Source of the DNA: Lachnospiraceae bacterium
Lineage (GTDB): Bacteria > Bacillota > Clostridia > Lachnospirales > Lachnospiraceae
Assembly: GCA_029062895.1 (NCBI GenBank)
Contig: JAIDPF010000050.1
Coordinates: 1 to 46,684, forward strand
Length of the DNA: 46,684 bases
Direction: 5' to 3'
Shown piece after piece: positions 17,053 through 25,176 of this stretch; the stretch's first letter is position 1; the number at the start of each line of letters is the position of its first letter. Under the pieces are notes generated by a model. That model was not told the DNA's origin and did not search any database. It was given only the letters and a program-made list of their open reading frames with translations. Made by a program: the position numbers and the translations under genes.

Positions 17053-19461
17053 ATGAAAAAGAGAGAGATTTTGTCCATTATAGATTCTTTGGAAAAAATA
17101 AATACTTCTGTTACAAAAAATCTGGAATCCAATATTCCTGTGACAACAGAAGTTTTGGCTGATTGTCAAGATGCGGCAATCCAAATTGGTAATACAATTG
17201 AAAAGCAGGGACAGGAAGTCGAAGAGATCGTTCACATGTTAGAAGCATATTGTGAGAATATCTACCAGATGAATTGCGTGCAGGCGGATACCAATTTGTG
17301 CAGAAAACTGACCAAGAAGATTCAAAAGCAGTTAGTGCAGATTCGTAATCGTGTGAACTATGATCTGCCGGATGATAAGAAACAGGTTGTTTTTCTGCCC
17401 TATAAGGCATCTATGTGGGACAGTCTGGAAAGTGTCTGGAAAGCGGCAGATGCCGATCCGAATTGTGATGCGTATGTCATACCTATTCCTTATTTTGATA
17501 AGAATCCTGATGGAAGTGTTCGGGAAATGCACTATGAAGGGGATCTGTACCCGGAATATGTGCCAATCGTATCGTGGCAACAATACGATATAGCGGCAGA
17601 ACATCCGGATGTGATTTATATACATAATCCATATGATGAGTATAATCTGGTAACCAGCGTTCATCCTGCCTATTATTCTAAAGAATTAAAAAAATACACG
17701 GATGAATTAGTGTATATACCTTATTTTATCTTGAGAGAGATAGAGCCGGATGATCAGGCGGCCGTGCAGGGGATGGAACATTTCTGCATAGTTCCTGCGG
17801 TTGTCTATGCAGACAAGGTAATCGTGCAGTCAGAGAAGATGCGGCAGATTTATATCAATGTGATGACAAAGACGATGGGGGAAGATACGAGAAAGATCTG
17901 GGAAAAGAAGATATTTGGATCGGGTTCTCCGAAAGTGGAAAAGCTGCTGAATACGAAAAAAGAAGATTTGGAGATTCCGGAGGAATGGCGAAAGATCATA
18001 GAGAAACCGGATAGAAGCTGGAAGAAGATAGTATTCTATAATATAGGGGTGTCGGCGCTTCTTGCATATGGTGAGAATGTGCTTCGAAAAATGGAATCCG
18101 TGTTTGGGATATTTAAGGAGAATCAGGATGAAGTGGCGCTCTTGTGGAGACCTCATCCGTTAATTAAGGCAACAATTGAATCCATGCGTCCACAGCTTTG
18201 GTTAGAATATGAGAAGCTTTTGGAGCGATATCAGGAAGAAGGCTGGGGGATTTATGACGATTCTGCGGATGTGGATCGGGCGATTATCTTAAGCGACGCA
18301 TACTATGGGAATCACAGTAGCGTGGTACAGTTGTGTCAGCAGACAGGGAAAAAAATTGCTATACAAAATGATAAAGATATATTGGATAGTGCGGAAATAA
18401 TCAATGATCAGGAGAAAGTGTATCTTCTTACAAGGGATACACAAAGCCTGTTTGAATATTCGATATCGTCTGGAACTCTCAGATTATGTGGTATGGTACA
18501 AACTAAATTAGAACAGACATTTATTTCTGCAACATTATACGAGAATAAAATATACATACCCCCTTATGCCGGAGACTGCATTCGGGTTTATGATATCTGC
18601 CAAAAAAAGTTTCATAGTATTCTATTAACACAGTCAACGGTGGAAAAACTAAATAAAAAGTACTATCAGATATGTTTTGGATATGGAGGAAAGGTATATA
18701 TACTAGGGGGCGGAGATTCTGTGATACTGTCTGTGGATGTCCGGAATGAAACGGTGCAGGAACTTTCAAACTGTCACGATGGGTTTAAAAAACTATACGG
18801 ATATGAGGCAGGTGTGTATATCCATAAAAATGTATGCATTGTAGAGAACTGCTTTTGGGTGCCGATGAGCTGCGATAATATTTTACTGCAATATGATATG
18901 CAGAAAGATGAATGTTATTTTTGGAATGTTGGTCTAAGAAAGATGCAGTATGCGACTATAAATTTTGATGGGAAGTATTTCTGGCTTACAGGAAATCAGA
19001 AAGTGATTGTCAGATGGGAAAAGGAAAGTGATAGCGTAAAAGAATTCGAAGCATTTCCAACCGGATTTGAGTGTTCAAATGATCGTGTGGGATGGGACGA
19101 TTTGTTTTTATGCGGATTTTTATTGAAAGATCAATTATACTATGCACCATTAGATTCAAATATGGTTATTAAATTTGACACAAAGAAAGAAAAAATGGAA
19201 TGTATCTTAAAAATTGACTCCGATCATGTATGTTTGAATATGGAGAAAATGAACGAAGATACATTATATTTAGAAGAGTATGACTCGAATCCGGTTCTTT
19301 ATCAAACGTACTTGATTGATTCAAAGGGTAAATGTGAGAAAATTTCCCCCTGTCTTAGTGAAAAAGATGATGTTAATGTACTTGTCAACTGCATAGAACA
19401 AAGAACTGAAATGTTGGAGAATCATCCTAATTTTCTAAAATATTTTTTAAATCAATTGTAG
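17053..19461 (+). CDS. CDP-glycerol-transferase-like domain fused to a beta-propeller
   Basis: The frame can be read from GTG 16975, but AAGGG (17040-17044) before ATG 17053 gives the better start and 802 residues. Residues 1-100 are helical, coiled-coil-like (IDSLEKINTSVTKNLESN, then IEKQGQEVEEIVHMLEAY). Residues about 110-460 resemble GT-B CDP-glycerol glycerophosphotransferase-like proteins: VVFLPYKASMWDSLESVW, VIYIHNPYDEYN, VALLWRPHPLI, and the donor-site-like AIILSDAYYGNHSSVVQL. The C-terminal half carries repeated beta-rich units (NKIYIPPYAGDCIRVYDI, GKVYILGGGDSVILSVDV, GKYFWLTGNQKVIVRWEK), which looks like a kelch-type propeller. A teichoic-acid-like polyol phosphate transfer fits the CDP-alditol genes downstream, but this is inference. 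Confidence 0.7.
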   Translation: MKKREILSIIDSLEKINTSVTKNLESNIPVTTEVLADCQDAAIQIGNTIEKQGQEVEEIVHMLEAYCENIYQMNCVQADTNLCRKLTKKIQKQLVQIRNRVNYDLPDDKKQVVFLPYKASMWDSLESVWKAADADPNCDAYVIPIPYFDKNPDGSVREMHYEGDLYPEYVPIVSWQQYDIAAEHPDVIYIHNPYDEYNLVTSVHPAYYSKELKKYTDELVYIPYFILREIEPDDQAAVQGMEHFCIVPAVVYADKVIVQSEKMRQIYINVMTKTMGEDTRKIWEKKIFGSGSPKVEKLLNTKKEDLEIPEEWRKIIEKPDRSWKKIVFYNIGVSALLAYGENVLRKMESVFGIFKENQDEVALLWRPHPLIKATIESMRPQLWLEYEKLLERYQEEGWGIYDDSADVDRAIILSDAYYGNHSSVVQLCQQTGKKIAIQNDKDILDSAEIINDQEKVYLLTRDTQSLFEYSISSGTLRLCGMVQTKLEQTFISATLYENKIYIPPYAGDCIRVYDICQKKFHSILLTQSTVEKLNKKYYQICFGYGGKVYILGGGDSVILSVDVRNETVQELSNCHDGFKKLYGYEAGVYIHKNVCIVENCFWVPMSCDNILLQYDMQKDECYFWNVGLRKMQYATINFDGKYFWLTGNQKVIVRWEKESDSVKEFEAFPTGFECSNDRVGWDDLFLCGFLLKDQLYYAPLDSNMVIKFDTKKEKMECILKIDSDHVCLNMEKMNEDTLYLEEYDSNPVLYQTYLIDSKGKCEKISPCLSEKDDVNVLVNCIEQRTEMLENHPNFLKYFLNQL

Positions 19462-19499
19462 AAGAAATCATTATTTCCGCAAAGGGGTTCATTTGAAAA

Positions 19500-21539
19500 A
19501 TGATTGAGAAAATTATTGATCAGTATAAAAACAGAAAGATTGCACTTTACGGAATAGGGACGGAAACAGAGCGGTTCTTAACGGAACGCGGGAAGGAACT
19601 TTTGATTGTCGGCATATTAGATGGATTTAGAACGGATGGCGAGATCTATGGATATCCGATTATTCCTATTTCTGAAACACCGTCAAGGGATGTGAGTCTG
19701 ATCATTGTTGTGGCCCGCCCAGGATCATGCAAAGCAATTTCAAAGCGGATTGGCGAGTTTTGCCGTGCGCACGGTATTGCCCTTTTTGATGTGAGAGGCA
19801 GGGATTTACTTATAAACACCAGTGTTTCCTATGAATTTAGGAGTCTGAATGGAAATACAAAGCAAAGACTTTTAGATATGGCTTCCAATGCCGATGTGGT
19901 TAGTTTTGATTTATTTGACACACTTATTACAAGAAAAGTCTATACATATACGGATGTTTTTGAATTGGTTGATCTTAGACTGCGGGAAAAGGGGATCTGT
20001 ATACCGGATTTTGCAAAGCTTAGATTGTATGCAGAAAAGGAACTTTCAAAAGATAACGCTCCGAGACTGGAGGATATCTATGAATTTGTGCTGAAGAGCG
20101 TCGGGGGTAGTTTTATTACCGCTTCAGAGCTTGCTGTAATGGAATGGGAGATTGATTTATCCGTTATGCGTGCAAGAGATGCCGTTTGCGATATTTTCCG
20201 TAGGTTCACCTCTGAAGGAAAACAGATTGTCATTACAACAGACACCTATTATTCGGATGCACAGATAGGGCAGATTCTGAAACACTTTAATATAACCGGA
20301 GCAAATAGAATTCTGGTGTCAAGTGAGCTTGGTACATCAAAGACACAGAAGCTGTATGAGATGTTAACGAGGGAGTATCCTCTAAAGAAGATATTACATA
20401 TTGGAGATGATGAGCTGGCAGATATGGAAAAAGCTGCGCAGTATGGAATAGAGACTTATCGTATATATAGTGGTATGGATTTGTTTAGCGCTCTTGGCGG
20501 CTTGGGAATGGAGGATGACTTTCATACATTATCGGACAGAGTTAAGGCCGGGATGTTTATAGCCGGTATGTTCAACACTCCTTTTTGGTTTGAAGACGAG
20601 GAGCGAAAGCTGGCGGTAGATAATACGTTTGGGATAGGTTATTTGTTCTGTGCACCTATGATAACGGACTTTCTTCTATGGATGAAGAAAAAGGCGGAGG
20701 CGGAGGGGTATATGCAGATGCTTTTTTGCGCCAGAGATGGATATCTTCCTGAACGGTTATTCAAAGAGATATCATCCTATACGAATCCGGTCTATTTTCT
20801 CTCGTCCAGAACTGCGGTGATACGTGCCGGTATGGAAAATGAGCGGGACATCGAATATGTTGACAGCATGAAATACTTCGGTACGCCGGAGGAATTTTTA
20901 AGGGCACGTTTTGGAATTATTGTAGATGATATCAATAGTATTGACCGTGAGAAAGAGATTCTTCGAAAAGCAGGAGTTCAGCGGGAGTATTATAAAAAAT
21001 ATATAGAAAAACTGGATATTCAAGATTCCCCCATTGCCATGTTTGATTTTGTCGCAAAGGGTACAACGCAGATGTACTTGCAGAAACTGTTTAGCAATCC
21101 TTTAAAAGGATTTTATTTTCTTCAGTTGGAGTCCGAATTCATGGCTGACAAAGGATTGGATATTGAGTCGTTTTATTCGGTTAAAGAAAAGGATGCAAGC
21201 GCCATCTTTGACAATTACTATATTCTCGAAACGATACTGACATCACCTTATTCACAGTTGGAGGAATTTGACGCAAATGGAAATCCCGTATTTGCTGAGG
21301 AGACGCGTACTGATCAGGATATAAGGTGTTTTGAACAGGCGCAGCGCGGAATTACGGCTTATTTTGAGGAATATCTGGCGATTTTGCCGGATGCAGCGAG
21401 AATAGAGAATAAAAAGCTGGATGAAAAGCTGCTGGCTCTTGTAAATAAAATTGTGATAAAGGACGAGGATTTTCTGGCGCTTACGGTAGAGGATCCATTC
21501 TTCGGAAGAATGACGGATATTAAGGATGTCATTGGTTGA
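19500..21539 (+). CDS. HAD-family protein (COG5610-like) with N-terminal Rossmann-like module
   Basis: The protein has 679 residues. Residues 1-100 are the Rossmann-like module (IALYGIGTETERFLTERG, ILDGFRTDGEIYGYPI, SLIIVVARPGSCKAI). The HAD domain follows: motif I is D137-LFDTL, a TTDTYYSDAQI segment takes the motif II position, and HIGDDELADMEKAAQYGI is motif IV. The C-terminal 300 residues (CARDGYLPERLF, YFLSSRTAVIRAG, FDFVAKGTTQMYLQKLF) match the large HAD proteins commonly found in polysaccharide loci, whose role is not established. Phosphatase or phosphotransferase activity on a sugar phosphate is plausible. It is the last gene of the AT-rich glycan cluster; no clear terminator follows. 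Confidence 0.82.
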   Translation: MIEKIIDQYKNRKIALYGIGTETERFLTERGKELLIVGILDGFRTDGEIYGYPIIPISETPSRDVSLIIVVARPGSCKAISKRIGEFCRAHGIALFDVRGRDLLINTSVSYEFRSLNGNTKQRLLDMASNADVVSFDLFDTLITRKVYTYTDVFELVDLRLREKGICIPDFAKLRLYAEKELSKDNAPRLEDIYEFVLKSVGGSFITASELAVMEWEIDLSVMRARDAVCDIFRRFTSEGKQIVITTDTYYSDAQIGQILKHFNITGANRILVSSELGTSKTQKLYEMLTREYPLKKILHIGDDELADMEKAAQYGIETYRIYSGMDLFSALGGLGMEDDFHTLSDRVKAGMFIAGMFNTPFWFEDEERKLAVDNTFGIGYLFCAPMITDFLLWMKKKAEAEGYMQMLFCARDGYLPERLFKEISSYTNPVYFLSSRTAVIRAGMENERDIEYVDSMKYFGTPEEFLRARFGIIVDDINSIDREKEILRKAGVQREYYKKYIEKLDIQDSPIAMFDFVAKGTTQMYLQKLFSNPLKGFYFLQLESEFMADKGLDIESFYSVKEKDASAIFDNYYILETILTSPYSQLEEFDANGNPVFAEETRTDQDIRCFEQAQRGITAYFEEYLAILPDAARIENKKLDEKLLALVNKIVIKDEDFLALTVEDPFFGRMTDIKDVIG

Positions 21540-21666
21540 TAGTTTGGTATGTATTTGTTGGGACTGTTGTATCAGAATGGTTTTGGGGAGAAAATGCAAC
21601 AGGATGTTACATTTGACCTGAAAATTCCCGATAGAATGATGTGTTTATGTTTCTGATTAAATTTTC

Positions 21667-21695
21667 TTGCTAAATTTAAAAATAGATGATATGAT
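21667..21695 (+). promoter_or_regulatory. Sigma-A-type promoter in the gap after the glycan cluster
   Basis: TTGCTA (21667-21672) and TATGAT (21690-21695) are separated by 17 bases. The 328-base gap from 21540 to 21867 otherwise shows only AT-rich DNA and copies of a TTCTTGCT-like octamer (21664, 21758 and, inverted, near 21702), two of which are followed by A/T runs. I see no terminator and no further gene in the gap. Confidence 0.4.
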
Positions 21696-21867
21696 ACCAT
21701 CAAGCAAGAGAGTTGATATTATAATTCTTATCTGAAATGTTCTAAATGATCTAAAAAGTTCTTGCTTAAAAACCCATTTTTATTTTTGATATTGAATTAG
21801 CAGGAACAACAAGAAAGATAACTGATTATCTGATATGCTTCCTGCGGTGCAAAAGGGAGGAATGCAT

Positions 21868-22233
21868 ATGGATTATCTGGCGGAGGGAAACAACTACTGC
21901 TCTGACAGGGAAATCGTGCATACAGAGGCATTGGTCAGGATGATTATGGCATTGAGCGGGGATCAGGATGTTGATAATGTAGAAAAAATATTAAAGGACA
22001 TCAATGTTGAAAAGGAGGAGAAAATAAAAGTGTGTGAATTGTTTGAACAATATGTGAGAAAAGGCAGACAGGAAGGAAGACAAGAAGGCATGCGTTTCTT
22101 GATCATGGATAATCTTGAAGAGGGAAAAACGGAAGAGATCATCATTAAAAAATTGATGAGGGGTTTCTCGCTGGGACAGGATGAGGCTAAACACTATTAT
22201 GATCAGTGTACCATGGAAATGGCAGCAGATTGA
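21868..22233 (+). CDS. Remnant or short form of an Rpn/PD-(D/E)XK nuclease-transposase tail
   Basis: The frame opens at 21835, but GGGAGG at 21855-21860 fits ATG 21868, giving 121 residues. The protein is helical and charged. It contains the RKGRQEGRQEG repeat followed by EEGKTEEIIIKKLM and SLGQDEAKHYY, the usual C-terminal tail of Rpn-family recombination-promoting nuclease/putative transposase proteins. The N-terminal PD-(D/E)XK nuclease domain is absent. It is either a decayed insertion-derived gene or a short paralogue that could bind full-length Rpn proteins. Its position exactly between the AT-rich glycan cluster and the more GC-rich DNA suggests a past rearrangement boundary. Moderately sure of the family, unsure whether it is functional. 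Confidence 0.6.
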   Translation: MDYLAEGNNYCSDREIVHTEALVRMIMALSGDQDVDNVEKILKDINVEKEEKIKVCELFEQYVRKGRQEGRQEGMRFLIMDNLEEGKTEEIIIKKLMRGFSLGQDEAKHYYDQCTMEMAAD

Positions 22234-22316
22234 TATAATAGCGGTATCAGGTGGCGATGTCCGGCAAAAGGTTTTGAGACGACGTTCATTTTGAGGGTTT
22301 CTCTGCAATCAAAGTG

Positions 22317-22345
22317 TTGAAAGCGTCGAACTCTTGTTATATTAT
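22317..22345 (+). promoter_or_regulatory. Sigma-A-type promoter for the CDP-alditol gene trio
   Basis: TTGAAA (22317-22322) lies 17 bases from TATTAT (22340-22345). It sits about 80 bases upstream of the epimerase-like start. The three genes that follow are tightly coupled, so this would drive them as a unit separate from the glycan cluster. Confidence 0.45.
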
Positions 22346-22424
22346 GGATGTTATGGTAAAATAACAGTACGGCAATCACTTGATTTTAGAAATATATAAT
22401 CAAAAACAGGGAGAATTCCTAAAG

Positions 22425-23087
22425 ATGGATTTTAAATTAACAGCCTCAATGATGTGTGCTAATTATGGCTGTCTGGAAAAAGAAGTAAGGGCTCTGGAAG
22501 AGGGCGGGATAGATTCCTTTCATATTGATATTATGGATGGACGGTTCGTACCTAATTTTGCAATGTCTTACAATGATTTGCAGTATATTGCGTCTGCTAC
22601 AAAGAAGCCGCTGGATGTTCATCTGATGATAGAGCATCCCAATTCCAATATTCAACTTTTCTTAGGTGCGCTGCGTAAGGGAGATACGGTTTATATTCAT
22701 CCGGAAGCAGAATATCATGCCTCCACCACACTCCAAAAGATTATTGACGCCGGGATGACCCCGGGAATTGCCATCAATCCGGGAACCAGCGTGGAATATA
22801 TTACGGAAATGCTGCGTATCGTAGGAAAGGTGCTTGTCATGACGGTGAATCCCGGCAATGCTGGTCAGATGTATCTTCCCTATATGGGGAAAAAGATTGA
22901 TAAGCTTTTGGCGATTAAGCAGGAGATGCAATTTGAACTGTTTTGGGATGGCGCCTGCAGCGCGGATAAGATTCGGGAGTTCGCTCCTAAGGGAATGGAT
23001 GGCTTCGTACTGGGAACAACGCTTCTTTTTGGGCGGGGGAGATCTTATGGAGACGTCTTAAAGGGAATAAGGGAGTTGAAATTCTAA
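22425..23087 (+). CDS. Ribulose-phosphate 3-epimerase family protein
   Basis: The frame opens at 22380, but family alignment (MDFKLTASMMCANYGCLEKE) and a GGGAG upstream favour ATG 22425, giving 220 residues. It is a TIM barrel of the Rpe family. FHIDIMDGRFVPN gives the paired His and Asp metal ligands, LDVHLMIEHP the second His, MTVNPGNAGQ the phosphate loop, and FWDGACS the late catalytic Asp, where classical Rpe has VDGG. The key residues are therefore kept but the protein is divergent, so a different keto-pentose or ketohexose phosphate is possible. It overlaps by one base with the cytidylyltransferase. In that setting it could convert ribulose-5-phosphate to xylulose-5-phosphate as precursor for a CDP-pentitol. 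Not assigned as the housekeeping rpe. Confidence 0.82.
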   Translation: MDFKLTASMMCANYGCLEKEVRALEEGGIDSFHIDIMDGRFVPNFAMSYNDLQYIASATKKPLDVHLMIEHPNSNIQLFLGALRKGDTVYIHPEAEYHASTTLQKIIDAGMTPGIAINPGTSVEYITEMLRIVGKVLVMTVNPGNAGQMYLPYMGKKIDKLLAIKQEMQFELFWDGACSADKIREFAPKGMDGFVLGTTLLFGRGRSYGDVLKGIRELKF

Positions 23088-23800
23088 TGAATACCGCATT
23101 GATTTTATCCGGGGGTACAGGTACAAGGATGGGGACGGATATCCCCAAACAGTATATCAGAATAGAGGGCAGACCTATTATTTCTTTTGTTTTGGATACT
23201 TTTGAAGGGCATGAGATGATAGAGCGGATCCAAATCGTGGCGGATGAGGATTGGCATGATCTGATATCGCAATATGCGGGAAAGAAGCTGGCGGGATTTT
23301 CCAGACCCGGAGTGAACCGGCAGTATTCTATTCTGAACGGATTGGCAGATATTCTGACGTATGCTGATCCGGAAGACTATGTGATCATACAGGATGCGGC
23401 AAGACCGTTAGTGAGCAGCGAGACGATCACGGAGATTCTTAAGACTTTAAAAAATCACGAGGCAGTTACGCCGATTCTTTCACTAAAAGATACAGTATAT
23501 CTATATGAGAACGGTAAATTTACCGGAACCGCCGAACGGGCAAAGCTTGCTGCCGGACAGGCACCGGAAGGTTTTTTGCTTGGGCGGTATTATGAAGCGG
23601 TAAAGGGACTGTTGCCTGACAGGATCATGCATATTACCGGTTCCCTTCAGGCTGCATTGGAAGCGGGGATGGATGCGGTGCCGATTCCGGGTGATGAAGG
23701 AAACTTTAAGATCACGACCATGGCGGATCTGGAAAAATTCCAGCAGATTATACAACAGAGAAAAACAGAAAGAGTTCATGATAGGAGAGAATGCAGTTGA
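23087..23800 (+). CDS. IspD/TarI-like cytidylyltransferase
   Basis: The protein has 237 residues. The N-terminal nucleotide-binding loop is ALILSGGTGTRMGTDIPKQY, which has the family GG-x-GxRM and the lysine of PKQY. QDAARPLVS corresponds to the D-x-A/V-RP motif, and TPILSLKDTVY and the FKITTMADLE ending are also typical. The family couples CTP with a sugar-alcohol phosphate: methylerythritol-4-phosphate for IspD, ribitol-5-phosphate for TarI. The sequence alone does not separate the two. Its coupling to a dehydrogenase and a pentulose-phosphate epimerase, next to a glycan cluster, strongly favours a TarI-like role making a CDP-pentitol. The end overlaps the dehydrogenase gene by 10 bases. 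Confidence 0.85.
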   Translation: MNTALILSGGTGTRMGTDIPKQYIRIEGRPIISFVLDTFEGHEMIERIQIVADEDWHDLISQYAGKKLAGFSRPGVNRQYSILNGLADILTYADPEDYVIIQDAARPLVSSETITEILKTLKNHEAVTPILSLKDTVYLYENGKFTGTAERAKLAAGQAPEGFLLGRYYEAVKGLLPDRIMHITGSLQAALEAGMDAVPIPGDEGNFKITTMADLEKFQQIIQQRKTERVHDRRECS

Positions 23801-24996
23801 AGGCTTATGTATTAAGAGATATCGGCAGATTTGGGATAGAAGAGGTGGAACGACCCGTTCCCGGACCGGATGAAGTGATCGTTCAGGTAAAGGCGGCGGG
23901 GATCTGCGGCTCTGATATTCCCCGTATTTATTATCATGGTACATATTCCTATCCACTGATACCGGGACATGAGTATTCTGGTATCGTGGTGGAGGCTGAG
24001 AGTACTGCGGTGAAGGAAGCGGATGTTCAGGAAGATTCCTGTAATGCAGGAGAAGACATATACGTTGGTCAGGCTGCTTCGTGGATTGGGAAGAGAGTCG
24101 GGGTGTTTCCATTAATTCCCTGTGGGAAATGTCTGCCCTGCAGACAGAAACGATATGAGATGTGCAGGAATTATAGCTATCTTGGCTCAAGAAGGGATGG
24201 GGGCTTTGCAGAGTATGTCAGTGTGCCGGTATGGAATCTGATCGAACTGCCGGAGGAAGTGACCTTTGAGCAGGCGGCCATGATGGAACCGATGGCGGTG
24301 GCGGTGCATGCTATGCGGAAAGTTTTGCAGGACAAACTGATGCATACGGGAAATATGCCGCAGATAAGAATAGCGATTTGCGGCTTAGGGACGATAGGGC
24401 TGTTTCTTTTAATGTTTTTAAAAGAAGCAGGGTATGAAGATATCCTTGTCATCGGTAATAAAGACATCCAAAAAGAAAAAGCTTTTGCACTGGGCATCTC
24501 CGGAGAGCAGTACTATGACAGTAGAGACGGTGGGGCGGGTGCATGGTTGGAACAATGCGCGCGGGAAAAGGGAATTGACGTTTTCTTTGAATGTGTCGGC
24601 GTGAATGAAACAGTGAATCTGGCAGTCAACCATACGGCACCCGGGGGCAGAGTCATGCTGGTCGGTAATCCGGCCTCTGACATGGTACTGGACCGGCAGA
24701 TATACTGGAAGATTTTAAGAAATCAGCTGACGCTTTTTGGTACATGGAATTCTTCATATAGCAAACCCTTTTATAACAAAGGAGCTGATCGCCAGCCGGC
24801 TGCAAGTTGTCTGTCTTGCGATGACCAGATTTTGGAAGATGACTGGCAGTATGTTTTGAACCGACTTGCGGCAGGAAGGGTTCATCCGGAACAGATGATT
24901 ACGCACCGTTATGATTTTGACGGTCTGATTAAGGGATTTGAACTGATGCGCGGAAAAACAGAGGAATATCTGAAGATTATGTTACAAAGGATTTAA
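23791..24996 (+). CDS. Zinc-dependent medium-chain alcohol dehydrogenase, TarJ-like by context
   Basis: The protein has 401 residues. AGICGSDIPRIYYHG and PGHEYSGIVVEAE supply the catalytic zinc Cys, His and Glu. The structural zinc cluster is visible as CGKCLPCRQKRYEMC, with four cysteines. The NAD(P)-binding fold follows (ICGLGTIGLFLLMFLKEAG), and then VFFECVGVNETVNLAV. In sequence it resembles sorbitol or galactitol-1-phosphate dehydrogenases. In the order epimerase, cytidylyltransferase, dehydrogenase it probably reduces ribulose-5-phosphate or xylulose-5-phosphate to a pentitol-5-phosphate, the TarJ reaction. An insertion of about 20 residues near residues 75-90 (KEADVQEDSCNAGEDIYVGQ) is unusual. 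The fold is certain; the substrate is an inference. Confidence 0.87.
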   Translation: MQLKAYVLRDIGRFGIEEVERPVPGPDEVIVQVKAAGICGSDIPRIYYHGTYSYPLIPGHEYSGIVVEAESTAVKEADVQEDSCNAGEDIYVGQAASWIGKRVGVFPLIPCGKCLPCRQKRYEMCRNYSYLGSRRDGGFAEYVSVPVWNLIELPEEVTFEQAAMMEPMAVAVHAMRKVLQDKLMHTGNMPQIRIAICGLGTIGLFLLMFLKEAGYEDILVIGNKDIQKEKAFALGISGEQYYDSRDGGAGAWLEQCAREKGIDVFFECVGVNETVNLAVNHTAPGGRVMLVGNPASDMVLDRQIYWKILRNQLTLFGTWNSSYSKPFYNKGADRQPAASCLSCDDQILEDDWQYVLNRLAAGRVHPEQMITHRYDFDGLIKGFELMRGKTEEYLKIMLQRI

Positions 24997-25050
24997 TTTT
25001 ACTTGCATGGAAACAAATGATTTGATATATTAATTTTAAGAAAAGTGCAA

Positions 25051-25082
25051 AGGCAATTGTGGATGCAGTTTCGCAATTGCCT
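25051..25082 (+). other. Perfect 9-bp inverted repeat after the dehydrogenase gene
   Basis: AGGCAATTG (25051-25059) and CAATTGCCT (25074-25082) form a hairpin with a 14-base loop. No T-run follows, so it is a poor intrinsic terminator. It could be an operator or an mRNA-stabilising 3' hairpin. Confidence 0.45.
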
Positions 25083-25176
25083 ATAATATTGTAAAAAGTT
25101 CTGACATTCAGGCCGTTGTGGAAGCCAAGTTTAATAGAGCGGACCGCGGGAAGTTTAAGAAAGGTGTGGCGATTTT

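Noticed and set aside
23501-24190. 229-codon minus-strand frame opposite the cytidylyltransferase and dehydrogenase genes
   Set aside because: Both plus-strand genes are clear family members. The antisense translation is low in structure and looks like a codon-usage shadow.
25051-25082. Intrinsic terminator after the dehydrogenase gene
   Set aside because: The inverted repeat is perfect, but no T-run follows on either strand, so it is listed as a hairpin or operator only.
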